64,000 bases of DNA from Nymphalis io (GCF_905147045.1 NC_065898.1:5580001-5644000), one strand, 5' to 3'; shown: positions 1 through 11,660, counted from the stretch's first letter. The notes: generated by a model not told the origin, from the sequence alone. Made by a program: numbers and translations.

Positions 1-148
1 AATACGTGAGAACGCATCCATAAATCGACGTCGTTTGAATAGTTAAACGAAGTTCCTAGAGAAATCTAACCACGAATGAATTAATGTGACTACCACAAAA
101 TTTCTACAATTAAAATGATTAACGAGTTATTTATAACAGTTATATACT

Positions 149-379
149 TGGTGGTTGTATGTAGGTACCACCCACTCATCAGGCATTGTACTCTATTGTG
201 AGTGCCATTGTAACATAATAGTTAACAAGATATAACAAATTAGTTAACAAGGTTAGTAGCGTATTGGCATTGTAAGGAATAATTAATATTTCTTACGGAT
301 CCAATTTTTATGTGGGGTGGTGACCACGTACCATTAGGTGGCCCATTTGCCCGTCTGACTACCTAGTACATAAAAAAAA
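149..379 (+). repeat. Family A retroposon, decayed
   Basis: Begins TGGTGG..GTAGGTACCACCCACTCATC and ends with the conserved tail (GTGACCACGTACCATTAGGTGGCCC, abridged) plus poly-A. Family A is about 290 bp, oriented, A-tailed, with no coding potential; this copy has a diverged and shortened centre. Confidence 0.85.
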
Positions 380-2128
380 TAGAATTAGAAATTTATAATT
401 AATATTGCGGTATTCAGTGATACTGATGTAACGATGAACAATATTTTTTAGCTTAGAACAATCAAGCAATAGAGTTGTTTATGTGATAAAATATAATTAA
501 TTTAAAATGAAGAATTTACAAGATAGTCGTAAATAATTAGCGCGATTAAGTGATTGTAATGGAAAGTAGTTTCCACCTCACGCTATCTGATAGAAATTTA
601 TAGTCTGGGAATTAATCTTATAATGAAATAATATTATGTATGACTGTCCTTGCTGGCATTTAATTAATTGCAGATATAAACGTTTTTATTATCTTCGGCT
701 CAAGAAAAGACGAGGGAAATTTCGAGAGCCGGTGCTCTTTATTTTATGTTAGCTATTGTTTGCTTAAAACTTTAAATTTACTTATAATTAAAGACAAATT
801 ATTAAAATACCGTTTATACAATTTTATAGTGCCTCGATTTACGACGCAAAGTGAGATAATGTAATAAGAATGATTTTCATTGCGTATTTTTTTTGTTATT
901 ACTTTTACTTTTCTAAATTATATATTTACGTACGTTGCTTTTAATCTGCGCGCTCATGCTTCACATGTTGTTACTTTTAATTAGGAAAACATTTCACACT
1001 TTAACGATATTCATTATTCTTATAAAATGTAATCATGTGTTTCATTTTATTTTGCGTTAATAATGATATCATTTTTTGTTCAATTTCGTTTAGTATCTTT
1101 TTCACCACCAATTATTTATGATTGTCAAATGTATAATCAATAATAACCATTAATCGGACACATCTTTTTGCGGAAATATAGAAAGAAGCGAATAGGATGA
1201 ATACGCAAAAATGCCCCCGGTATATTTCGATAGGAAATTGGACTAACAATGACGCGTTGTATATGCCTATTGTGTTTCCCATCTGTCATTGAGGGTTTCA
1301 ATCACTCCTGTACTTGATAATACTAGGCTTGCTTCACATACGCAGCGCGCCTGCACAAGATTCGCTGTATTATTAGAAACAAGAACCAATAAATAATGTT
1401 CGGCACACGCGCTTGCGTCAAAAGTAATATAGCTATTATTGAACTCTCCGTTTTTTTTTTCTATACTCCCCACAATCGGATAAATTTATTTATTACTCTA
1501 GCAGTAAAATCGTTGTAAGGGGCACGATTTACGACTTAGTTTATTTCGTTGTGGAGATCTGTGATGTCTGTCAGTGTTCTCTTTGTTAGTAGCTCGTTAA
1601 TCTTTAGGTTGTCGAACGATTTAATTACTCGTACTCTACTTAGGAAAATTGTTTAACTGTTATTTAAATTTAATCTACTTTTATCTTTAGAGTAATTCGC
1701 GGTTCTAACCGCACTCAATTTTGCAGGCCCGGACTTAAATATCCAATGCCCCTAGGTATTTCGTCATTTGAGGCCATCCTCCATTCCGTAGCGGTTAGAG
1801 CAAAATGATATTATTTTTGGTTGGATGGGGTCCCTCGGCTGGCGGGGCCCCTAGACCGCTTCCTTGTAGGCCTAGACATAAATCCGGCGTTGCAATTTTG
1901 ATATGTCTAACAGGCCTATTGTTTGTTTGTGGATAAAGTCGGCGAGTCGGTTGACGTTTACGGTTATTGCTTCGCTGTAAAGGATAGTAGCGTAAAGTTA
2001 TAGTAAGCATATAACCTTCCATTAAAACGAGCTATGTAAAGCAAAATATTTTTTCCTTATCGGCTTAGTAGTTCCTGAGATTAGTGCGTTCAAATATAAA
2101 AACGTCTAAGATTGATAATGTTTATACA
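380..2128. other. AT-rich non-coding DNA
   Basis: Nothing recognised apart from the GC-rich island at 1690-1990. Short frames are explained by chance. Confidence 0.6.
1690..1990. other. GC-rich repeat-like island, unclassified
   Basis: Contains CAGGCCCGGACTTAAATATC, CCTAGGTATTTCGTCATTTG and GGCTGGCGGGGCCCCTAGAC within AT-rich DNA. It looks like a transposon terminus, but I find neither a TIR partner nor a TSD. A 75-codon minus-strand frame here shows no domain. Confidence 0.35.
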
Positions 2129-2164
2129 GGTATTAAGTTATATATTTATATATAACTTAATACC
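2129..2164. repeat. Perfect 17-bp-arm palindrome
   Basis: GGTATTAAGTTATATAT (2129-2145) and ATATATAACTTAATACC (2148-2164) with a 2-nt centre; could extrude as a cruciform. Confidence 0.95.
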
Positions 2165-3670
2165 AATAATAATAATAATATAAAATTATATAAATATTGC
2201 CGTTCAATGACATTGTCATAATCTTGAATTAATATTATATAATTAATTAGTCTTTCAATTAATTTTGGTCCCGTTTTAAGATTTAAGATACTAAATTGCA
2301 TATCCTTGACTTTAACTTTGTATTATGATGGTTTTCATGAATGTTTATATTTCTAATAAAAAAAAAAACAATTGTAAATATATTTATTTAAAAACGAAAT
2401 AATAATAGACTGAACACTACTAAAACCCATAATATTATACAAAGCATAATATGTTTATTACGCATATTTATAAAGGGGAGTATTGATTCGGATGATTTCA
2501 TTGTTATACGAATTATGAATATTTTATGGCTTATCCGCTATTTCACATTGAATGCGGTCATTGTTGGAGAGCAAAGCGGTTCCCCATTCCGATCATTCCG
2601 ACTGAATAACTGTCCCCGTAACCTCTGTCTATGAACGAATGATATTAGGACGCAAATTGACCGTTAATAAACAACAACCAAAGCCTATCACAAATCGTCC
2701 ATCTTAATTTCCATTGATAAAGATATCAATACTTTCATTTCGTATTTACCGGCCATTGTTATAATACTTGCTGAATACGTTGCACCGTCCGAAGTAAGAT
2801 TATATCAAACAAATAGAAAGTAAAGTCGATCTTCTCCTCGTAATCATGTATTTCTACTTGAATTAATTTTATAATTGCGTTATACATTTCTTGCGTCAAG
2901 TGATTTTAAATTATTCCCATTTAATGTATTTCAGAAAGAACATTTAGTATTAATATAATGTTCGCATTCATGTTTATTGTTAAAACGACCGTGACTCGGC
3001 AATAGAATTTAAATTTAACGACGGTAATTTACAAGGTTGTAGATTTTCACTCGATTATTTCTTTGGTGATAAAGATGAAAATGACTTTTTTTATGACATT
3101 GTGATGTCAACCGTAATTAAGCCGATTTAGATTATCGATATATACCTTCTGCTTACGGTACCTACCTTTTTAACGGTATTATAATCGGATTGTCATGATT
3201 TGGTGTAACAAAAATCGTGGTTATATTCGATTCAAGTTAATCGGAAATAATCGCGTTTGTGTATGAGTTTGTAGCGGTTTATATTACTTTTACGCTTCCG
3301 TTTAATAATTTTTCTAAATGAATTGTAACGGTTATTTATTTCAAAGTAGATCAAGCAATTAGAATTTTATATTTAAAATAATTTATCAACTACTTATTAC
3401 TTTATTTACTATATCTTTTTAAATTTGTTTTTACTTTTTATAAAATATAAAAAAAATATCAGTATGAAAGAAAAATATTGCTTTTTATAATTTTATTTAT
3501 GTTCAGTTTTTCACCAATTTAAATAAGCTTGTTTATTTTATAGACTGTCTTGTTGGTTTAGTAGCTATCTTTATAAGGCTGCACATAAATACGAGTATTC
3601 GTTAAAAGTTTCCAACGTTTGTAGTGGTAATTTCTTTAACTCAAAACTTTTTATTTGCGGCCTTTTAAAA
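2165..3670. other. AT-rich non-coding DNA
   Basis: No repeat family, RNA gene or exon recognised. Confidence 0.6.
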
Positions 3671-4106
3671 GTCTTGGCGCTTTGTGCAAGCCATTCTGCG
3701 TAGGTAGTACCCACTCCTCAGATATTCTGCCGCTAAACAGCAATACTTAATATTTTTCCATTTGAGGGTTGAGTGAGCCAGTGTAACTACACGGGACATA
3801 ACATTTTAACGCATTATACGACCACATATGTTCACCAACTTTTTTTTTTTGTTTTTTTTTTTTTAACGCTGGAAAAATGCATTACGCGTTTCCCCCATGG
3901 GAACAGTGGTCGGGTATGTGGGGCTCGCCGATGTCCGAGGCGCTGAGTGCGCCCCGAACAACGGAATACCCACGAAAAAAACAGCGGTATCCTTTCCGTC
4001 ATAACGAGGAGCGCCACGGGATCGCTTTTGCATGCAATGCCGTGGCGCTCACATGCTACCGTTTTTTTTTATGTCATATGTTCACCTACCTCTGATATAA
4101 AAAAAA
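3671..4106 (+). repeat. Family A retroposon split by a family C insertion
   Basis: The 5' part (3671-3836) carries CTTTGTGCAAG and GAGTGAGCCAGTGTAACTAC. The 3' part (4075-4106) carries CACCTACCTCTGATATAAAA, equivalent to the family's GTCCGCCTACC..ATAAAA end. Between them sits a 238-bp family C element flanked by duplicated CATATGTTCACC, itself part of the family A tail (compare CATATGCTCGTCC). The region between GGGACATAACATTTTAAC and the break is also partly deleted. Confidence 0.75.
3837..4074 (-). mobile_element. Family C retroposon copy 1, nested, 12-bp TSD
   Basis: GC-rich element oriented on the minus strand with a long A tail (T-run 3840-3863). It is flanked by perfect 12-bp direct repeats CATATGTTCACC at 3825-3836 and 4075-4086. 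The 5' region has an 11-bp perfect stem, GAGCGCCACGG (4009-4019) pairing with CCGTGGCGCTC (4040-4050). No ORF of note. TSD plus A tail indicate target-primed retroposition. I do not recognise the family; a SINE or the 3' end of a LINE are the options. Confidence 0.8.
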
Positions 4107-5858
4107 GTTTATTTTCAATTAACTTTCTTTCGCTTTACACAACCCATTTTGTACAATTGGACGTCGATTGTGTAAACATTATCTTATCACAACGGAAAGG
4201 TCAGCGCGAATAGATTCAAACTTCCTAACAACAAAATTAGTGTTTGAAAACTAAACGAATTTTATCACTAACCTTTGGAGCGATATTTTTAGTTTAGTGA
4301 TATATTTAGTTTTTTATATAGTCGATAAGATAATAGTTTTAGTTGTAATCAAAGGTAAATAAACTCAGTATAAATAATTAATTATTTATTATACTTGGAA
4401 GTTTCGCTTCGCCTTTGTTCGCCTCCACTAAGTCAACTAAACCAACTTTGTTATTGGTTTGTGTTGAATGTTTGACCTGCTTGTCAGTTCTCTCTATACA
4501 TACTTTGTGCTTTAGTTTATAATCGATACTTAGAATTAAATACTCGAATCGTTTATGAAATGTAAACGATTTTTATAACATTATTTGATTAATGATTTTA
4601 ACGCTTATCACTCTTGAAATAAGAGTTATTTTTATAGAAATGGTTGAATACATTGGAATTTACTTTATCTTTAAACGAAATAACTGTTTGTTTGTCACGC
4701 GAGATTGAGATCCATAAATCTATATCGAAGCGTTTTCGCTATTTTGAACGGATGAATAAGAAATAAATTATTTATAGAAATGAATTGCTTTACGTAAACG
4801 AAAATCACAAGCAAATTTGAATAAATATAAAATTTTATACTTATCCAGAAATCGTGGTTTATTGATATATTTATTTTTAAAAGAATGCGTGAGTGCTAAG
4901 GTACAAAAGAGAATTGATGTGTAAATAACAAATCTTACGCTGACGTCATCTGACGCTCGAAATCTTACGCTTACTCGACGCTCGAAGTCTCAGTTAGCCT
5001 TACCATGTACCGATTACTAGAATGTTTACACAACAATAATATTTTATATTAAAATTGTTAATAATAACCGAATTAACACTATACAACAATGTTAATAATT
5101 TTAACAAGTAAGCGGTGACCTGGTGATGCTTTATCCATCCGTTTCTCTATCTATCAATCGCTCCTCCCACTCATCACGTGACCCGGGAAGTATGCACCAT
5201 GTTATTATGGGAATGTTAAGCGTAGACCGAAACTTGGACCTTTAAAACCTTGACAATATTTAACTAACAGAGTGGTTATAATTTGTTATATACTGAAGAT
5301 ATTGAACCTGAAGAGACGTGGAAAAAGCAAAAAAAAAATATTGATATATATCGTATCTATAATGTTTGGGAAAATGGATATTGATCTTAATATTTTTAAT
5401 GGATATGGTGCTCTAAAAATTAAGGTGAATTTAACCAAATTTGCTCAATCAGGGGTACGGAAAGGACTTAACACTCTTCCCCTTAACAAGTGGGCGAAGT
5501 CGCGAGTGGAAACTAGACTTACAATAATATCAAAGTACAAGATTAACTTTTAAAGTAGAACATGAGTAATAAGACTTCCTCTTGCAAAGATCACTGCAAT
5601 AACCATGAGCCAATAGAAAACAAGGCCTATTCTGTAAGAGCAAATTCGAAACTCACCGCAGAAAACGGTCGAGAAATATTAGGAAGTGATATGCGACTTT
5701 GACCTTAATAATTATAATATTTTAACAATACACGAATCAAAATAGTATATATATCAAAAGTCGGTTGTCAACATTTTACGGGTAAGTAATAAAGTAAGTT
5801 CTTACAGGATAGCACTGCGATTTCATAACGATGACAATATGAAAATTTTACAGTACTA
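4107..5858. other. AT-rich non-coding DNA
   Basis: Only the short tandem repeat at 4929-4987 stands out. A 93-codon + frame at 5272 has the low-complexity Lys/Ile composition of random AT-rich DNA. Confidence 0.6.
4929..4987 (+). repeat. Short imperfect tandem repeat with a TGACGTCA site
   Basis: AAATCTTACGCT..GACGCTCG repeats twice in about 55 bp. The first unit contains the palindrome TGACGTCA (4941-4948), the consensus CRE bound by bZIP factors of the CREB/ATF group. Function unknown. Confidence 0.6.
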
Positions 5859-6011
5859 CTAGTTTTTGCCCGGCTTGTGATTTTGGGCATCCTATATCAT
5901 TTTCTGTACACCTGACAACGTGTATGCAAAATTTCATTATAACAGGTTGAGTAGCTAAAACGAGAAAGCGTAAAAAAACAAACAAAACACTCGCATTAAT
6001 AATATGACTAA
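5859..6011 (-). mobile_element. Helitron-like non-autonomous element (family E)
   Basis: On the minus strand: ATTATTAATGCGAGTG, ACGCTTTCTCGTTTTAGCTA, CTCAACCTGTTATAATGAAA, ending CCGGGCAAAAACTAGT. The CTAGT end and the tracts following ATATTATAAATGCG are the pattern of short lepidopteran Helitrons (Lep1-like). No TSD is expected for Helitrons. Confidence 0.6.
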
Positions 6012-6372
6012 AGATTTTCTTATGTGATAGAAATTGCAAAAACAGCATGTCCGTATGTTATTACATTATACGGTGTTGATTACTAAGTAGGTGGTAACTA
6101 ATTTCGTTATTTTCACAGATAAGAGATATTTCTTTTAGTGATCATATACGTACATACATTCGTACTGATATTGGTCGTCGGCTAATGTTAGTGATTCGCT
6201 TCGTTTTCGAATGGATTGATGGATGAATGGATCGATGTCACAATGATTTGAGACTAGCTATCACGTCATCATTATAAGTCAATTCTTTATCTAATCTTCA
6301 CACAAAGAGGCTATTATTAAATTGTATTTATAAAATATAAATAAAACATAATTTTATTTCGTAAAATGAATA

Positions 6373-6436
6373 CAGACCAAATCTCCCACTACGACAAAAT
6401 ATGTCTGTATTTTGTCTTAGTGGGGGCTTTGGTCTG
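6373..6436. repeat. Long hairpin: 29-bp stem, 6-nt loop
   Basis: Arm 6373-6401 (CAGACCAAATCTCCCACTAC..) pairs with 6408-6436 (..TTAGTGGGGGCTTTGGTCTG) at 26 of 29 positions; loop TGTCTG. It is more GC-rich than its flanks. It could be a small foldback element; the loop is shorter than usual for a microRNA precursor. Confidence 0.9.
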
Positions 6437-6657
6437 CTTCAACTATCGAATTTCTTGTTCCTTTTTTTTAAATCATGTATAAAAGTTCTTTCTTATGTCA
6501 ACACACTTGATAAAAAACAAACTTAAAAATAATCAGAATTCAGATCTCTGTTCTGACCAAAAAATGTGAATATTTGTCTAATAATGACGATTAATGGAAA
6601 TTAAAAAAAAACTAATAGAATGTCCTGGGATCGTTTACTTAAGATGGAGATACGAAA

Positions 6658-6838
6658 GTAGCTCTGTCTATTAATTACGTTATATTTTCACGGCTAAACC
6701 ACTCAACCGATTTTGATGTAAAGTGGTATGAAGTAATCTTGAACAATAAGGAAGGACATAGGCAATTTTTTCTACCTAACATCTGACACAAAATCGTCCG
6801 CCCCCTCAAAGACGCGTCCCAAACTACGAAAACTAGTG
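6658..6838 (+). mobile_element. Family E Helitron-like element
   Basis: TTTTCACGGCTAAACCACTC, AACCGATTTTGATGTAAAGT, AAGGAAGGACATAGGC, ending GAAAACTAGT at 6838. Confidence 0.65.
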
Positions 6839-8102
6839 ATTTATAGTTATATATTATTTTATATATTTTTTTCAATTTTGAATTTTTATGTGCTTATTTA
6901 AGTCGACAAAGCTTAGAAAACCAAAACTTACTAAATAAATTTACATAATTGGAATAATTTTGTCAATAAAACGCTATATTACGGCTTATTTTGTTCCATT
7001 GTTTAAACAGATGAAGATAAGTGTATCCAATGTGGGTTTGCTTATGTTAAGTAACACGTGGGCGCGTAATGTACGATGTGCTGATATCTTCATACTGAAT
7101 TATGGTTATTTCAATTGAGTCGTGCTAAGTTTTTATTGCTGTAATGAATGTTAAGTAAATAAGGTTCGGATAGACATTTTAATGTTAACATCGTGGTCTT
7201 ATTAAATGGAACGTGAACAATGAAAATTTAATTAATATACTGCTAACCTTAAATATCTTGAAGAATAAATATCTTTGAATTTATATAATTAAACCTCCGC
7301 GTTTTTTTTTTTAATTTTTAGTTAGACTGACGAGCAAAATGTTTCTCTCCTTATTGACATAGACACTATTAGAAATATTAACCATTCTATCCTATTTACA
7401 TTATTATATGGAAAAAAATGTTGTTTTTTAGGTTTGTTATTACACTGGGTGGTATTGTTGTTTGGTGGTAAAATAGCTGCTGAATTGCTAGTACAGAATC
7501 AGTCTTGCCTAAAGCAATTAACCACCAGGTAAGCACAATTTAAAAACCACTTAATAAAATAATTAAAAACATAACGATATTTTATTTATAAAAATTATGC
7601 GTTTGTGTTACGAATGTTTTTTTTTTCTATGCATTGTAAAATTTGAATTCAACATAATTCTCTAATGCCAGATTTCAGGCAAAGGGTTATATATCTTTTC
7701 ATTGAACAATAATAATTTGTCAATTCCTATTGTTTGATATTGAGATTTCAGTTTCGACTCTAGTATAAGAGAAAATGGCGAAATATTTCGAATTATATAA
7801 GCATTCTAAGCCGTCCATTGTGTCCAATGTGGTCAGGTTTTGGCACGTGAGCAATGCCTGCCCACATCTTCTAAGGGAACAATGAAAACGTGATTCCGAA
7901 AAGGTTTCTCTAATATGCAAACCGATACAATCTTCGTGGGTGACAATAAGTTTCCTAGACGCTGAATTTATCGTTTACGATAAATTATTTTACAGTGATT
8001 CTTTGAATATTCAATATATACTTCGTTTAAGCAAATACTTGTAGAGTTTCTTGTTAATATATATGACATTAGTGTCGTTGTATAGGGTGACGTTGGTGTA
8101 GG
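6839..8102. other. AT-rich non-coding DNA
   Basis: No feature supported; the stretch 7430-7540 has a vague family A flavour that I could not align. Confidence 0.55.
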
Positions 8103-8330
8103 TAACCCCTGCCGATCACGGTAGCCCGTGAGCGCCACGGCATTAGCATGCAGAAGCGATCCCATGGCGCTCCTCGTTAAGACGGAAAGGGTACCGCTGG
8201 TTTTTTTAGTGGGTATTCCGATGTTCGGGGCGCACTCGGCGACTTGTACACCGGCGAGCCCCACATACCCCTACTGCTCCTGCGGGTGAAACGCGTAATG
8301 CGTTTTTCCAGCGTTAAAAAAAAACTAAAA
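8103..8330 (+). mobile_element. Family C retroposon copy 2
   Basis: Same family as the element at 3837-4074, in + orientation: GAGCGCCACGGCATTAGCAT near the 5' end, CGTTAAGACGGAAAGGGTAC in the middle, ACGCGTAATGCGTTTTTCCA and an A tail at 8316-8324. Its 5' end reaches further (CCGATCACGGTAGCCCG). One stem arm carries a C-to-T change (CATGGCGCTC). No convincing TSD was found. Confidence 0.8.
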
Positions 8331-8648
8331 AGTAAAGTAACTGACAGACAGAACTGTTTTCGAACTTATAATATTATAGATGTTGCCTATAACAATATAT
8401 TTGAAGCTGAAATTCTTTTAAATAGGTAATTCAATCCGATGAGTATAAAGTTTTATAAGGTGAATTTGTTAAAAGTAGTTTTAATTTATTTTTGTTCCTT
8501 TTTAATATTACTGAGTATAACATCTATCTACATGATAAACGATATTAATTTTGAAAAAATAATTGTTTTTCAGCAAAAGGGGTTATTTGTACTGCAACAC
8601 TATTTTAGATCGATGCCAAGTATACATGAAGGAACATAGGCGTCGTGT

Positions 8649-8675
8649 AGTATTATATGTCGAACATATAATACT
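8649..8675. repeat. Perfect 12-bp-arm palindrome
   Basis: AGTATTATATGT (8649-8660) and ACATATAATACT (8664-8675) with a CGA spacer, just 5' of a family A retroposon. Confidence 0.93.
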
Positions 8676-8692
8676 GCTCACCCTGTGGTAGG

Positions 8693-8921
8693 GCTTTGTG
8701 CAAGCCCGCCTGAGTAGAAATCTACCACCTACTTATTACATATTCTACCGCCACACAGTAACAATTAGGGTTGCTATGGTCTGGTCATTACATGTTAATT
8801 CCCAAAGTTGGTGGTGCATTGACGATGTAAGGAACAATTAATATTTCTTGCAGCTCCAATAATTGCCAAGGTGGCCAATTTATGAACAGGAAGGCTGACT
8901 TTTTATTTTGACAAAAAAAAA
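8693..8921 (+). repeat. Family A retroposon
   Basis: Starts TGTGGTAGGGCTTTGTGCAA; centre AAAGTTGGTGGTGCATTGAC; tail degenerate, ending in poly-A. Confidence 0.85.
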
Positions 8922-10180
8922 CTCAACACATTGTTTTCATCATCAATCAATGATGATCAATTTTGAGTAAGAGGAAAAAATATGGAACTATATAACTCCT
9001 TAAGAAGGTTTATAGAAACTTCAAAAACTAAATCAATAATAACAATCGCTTTCACAATCAAACTGGTTAAATATTGACCAAACAATAACCAATGCAATTT
9101 ACCTACGTAACATTCTACCGTACATTTAATAACTTCATGGCTCATGAAACCGCGTATAAAGCACGCTGTTTAGATTCCAGAATAAGCGATTGGTTCCGGA
9201 CTTTACTTAGGCTTAAGTCCCGCGATTTCACAGTTACCCGTTTTAATCTATGTGATTTATCGATTATCTGTGCACGGTTATCGTTTGTTATTTATTGTAC
9301 GTGCTATCAAAATGAAAGGGAAATATTTATATTGAGGAATCGATTTTTTATTTAACCTTCGTATCTAAACGAAATTAAATAAAAACCAATCGAATTATAG
9401 CTTTAAACGAATAAACAGTAAGTACCTAGTTAAAAATTTATTGTTTTTTTTTAAATTTTTTACTATAAGACATAAAAAAAAATATTTTTAGTCTATAAAA
9501 GGACAGTAGACAAAAAACTATAAAGTCCATAGAAGGCTCGTATCGTTTTATGATCGATTTGTTATCAAGGAAGTGCAAATATAAACATTTTGTTACAATT
9601 ATTAAAATCTAATCGATACGTATACCATATACGTATAACCAAAATATAACCCACATATAAACAAACCGGTTAAGTCGATGGCACCACATTTGGATCTTGT
9701 TGTCTAATAATAATTTGAATATAATTGTGAGCCAAATATATCAAATAAAAACGAGGACAGGAAACGACAGGTAACTAATTTATAATCGATAATTTAATCG
9801 ATTCGATATTTTTTATTGTGATTATATTATTTAAATGATCAAATGATTATCTTTTATTTTATATTAATTTTACTCCAATTTACAATTTAAGCTGATTCTT
9901 TATTTACTCTCTACATGTTTATAGTATTTATTTATCGATTAATTAAATCACCAACAAAATTTACCACTGCTCCCCTTCTTTTAACGCGGGCTAAGTCGCA
10001 GGCGAAAACTTGTATAACTAATATTAAAGTGTATGTATTTAATATTTTGCATTGCAATGGTTTTTAATTTGTTACTTGCCAACAGTACGATCTAAGATGT
10101 TATCTATTCCTTTCAACAAATACATATGCATGTAAAAAAATAATAATAATAAAGATCTAGCAATTGAATTGAAGGGTCAG
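8922..10180. other. AT-rich non-coding DNA
   Basis: Nothing recognised except CGCGGGCTAAGTCGCAGGCG at about 9985, a possible family E 3' remnant. Confidence 0.55.
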
Positions 10181-10440
10181 TGGCGAGCAAACACCATCCA
10201 TATTAAGATCCCATTGTCATATCATCAACTGGAGTCGTACCTAAAAGCCTACAACGTAGCCTTGATATGTTACAGGTTCCTGAACACACTCATCATTTAT
10301 TCCAAAAGGCAATCATCCTGAACACATGCCATGCCGCCTCACTCGCAAGTTCCTTACGACTTCATCCATCTCATCTCCTTATACGATCACCTAGCCCTTA
10401 CTCGCGCTTGGCTACGGCCCTTTGTTTAGGTTTTTGGTAA
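10180..10440. other. GC-richer segment with an open frame lacking ATG
   Basis: One + strand frame stays open for about 60 codons (..QWRANTIHIKIPLSYHQL..) to TGA at about 10319 without an ATG. No domain is recognised and no clear splice sites flank it. It could be a decayed mobile element. Confidence 0.25.
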
Positions 10441-10489
10441 CTCATACGAGAGAAAATGTATAATAAGAATATAATAATAATGTTCTACA

Positions 10490-10663
10490 GACCGATTTCG
10501 GCCAGGGCAGCCAATCTCAATAGAGATTACACACAGAAGTTTTTGAGTTCACAGAATTTTCTGACGGAAAACCCAATAACTTTTTACTGGCCCGACCTGG
10601 GAATTGAAACCAGGACCTCCGGGTCTGCGGTCTTACATCAAGCCACTAGACCAACGAGGCAGT
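10490..10663 (-). repeat. tRNA-derived SINE, family D, internally deleted
   Basis: On the minus strand the tRNA-like head reads CTGCCTCGTTGGTCTAGTGG (A box) with GGTCCTGGTTTCAATTCCC (B box). The end matches TCTCTATTGAGATTGGCTGC, then CCTGGCCGAAATCGGT. About 150 bp of the body is missing compared with the copy at 56.3 kb. Confidence 0.87.
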
Positions 10664-11235
10664 CACATATACATGTATACACAGTAGATATATAGTATCC
10701 ACCCAGGAATGCTCTGCACAAACCCATATGAGCAGTTCTTCTTGTAAATCCTAATATTTCTCTGCATATAGTTTCGTATGGATATTTTCACGTATATACC
10801 TTAGCAACAAGTAGGAACCTTCGAGTATATAAATATCCATCGGGGAGCCCTTCGGCAAAAGACAAAATGTCGAAGTATTGAGATTTATCGGCAGGATTAT
10901 TCCTATTCTCCGTTATCAGAGGGGGAGCGAACATCGGTTCGAAGCATTACTCAATACGCTGTGTAGAAATCACAATAAAATATGCACACGTGTTTGAGTT
11001 GATATAAAATGTAGACTTATATTATTAAATACTTGTTTTCATATTGTTTGTTTATATTCATTATATATGCATGTATCGTATAAACATTTCGTGATTGTTA
11101 TTTAATGTCGCAAAATACTTGTACTATTAAACTTAAAATATCAAATATCCGACTAATATATTTACTTATTTGTGAATGTAATGCCTACCAACCTCCTCTT
11201 AACGAGAACGCTTGAAGCGTATTCCACCATTTACT

Positions 11236-11512
11236 AGGTGGTGGCTTTGTGCATGTCTAGGTAGGTACCACCGAAAGAAACCACTAAAATATACAGCAAT
11301 AAATATTGTTGCGTTCCGGTTTAAAGGATGAGTGAGTCAGTGTAACTACAGGCCCAAGGGAAAATTTTGTACTCAAGGTTGGTGGCGCATTTTGATGTAA
11401 GGAATGGTCAATATTTCTCACATCGCCAATGTCTATGGGCGGTTGTGACCATTTAACATCAGGTAGCCCTTACGCCCGTCCGACGCTCTATGTAAAATAC
11501 AAACATAAAAAA
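11236..11512 (+). repeat. Family A retroposon, nearly full length
   Basis: Starts AGGTGGTGGCTTTGTGCATG, includes GAGTGAGTCAGTGTAACTAC and CAAGGTTGGTGGCGCATT, and ends CATCAGGTAGCCC...TAAAAAA. Confidence 0.87.
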
Positions 11513-11584
11513 CCACACTGCTTCAATGCAGGTTGATTACATATAGTATTATGTCAAAATTGCATTCAATCCATGCTTCATCGT

Positions 11585-11660
11585 GCTTATTGGTGAAACT
11601 TCTACCGAGCACGAGATGCATTATAAACACAAACTATGCACTTAAAAATGCAATAGCTTG
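11585..11660 (-). repeat. Family B SINE fragment
   Basis: Contains GAGCACGAGATGCATTATAA and ACACAAACTATGCACTTAAA, the complement of the CTTAATTTGTGTTTATAATTC segment. Confidence 0.6.

Noticed and set aside
5272..5553. 93-codon + strand ORF
   Set aside because: Lys/Ile-rich low-complexity product typical of AT-rich random sequence; no domain or splice context.
6373..6436. microRNA precursor
   Set aside because: The stem is good, but the 6-nt loop is too short for typical Dicer processing and there is no expression evidence; retained only as a hairpin.
7436..7540. Possible family A copy (GGGTGGTATTGTTGTTTGGTGG)
   Set aside because: Only short matches in the wrong order; could not be aligned convincingly.
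10595..10663. Second tRNA-like sequence on the minus strand
   Set aside because: Head of the family D SINE rather than a functional tRNA gene.
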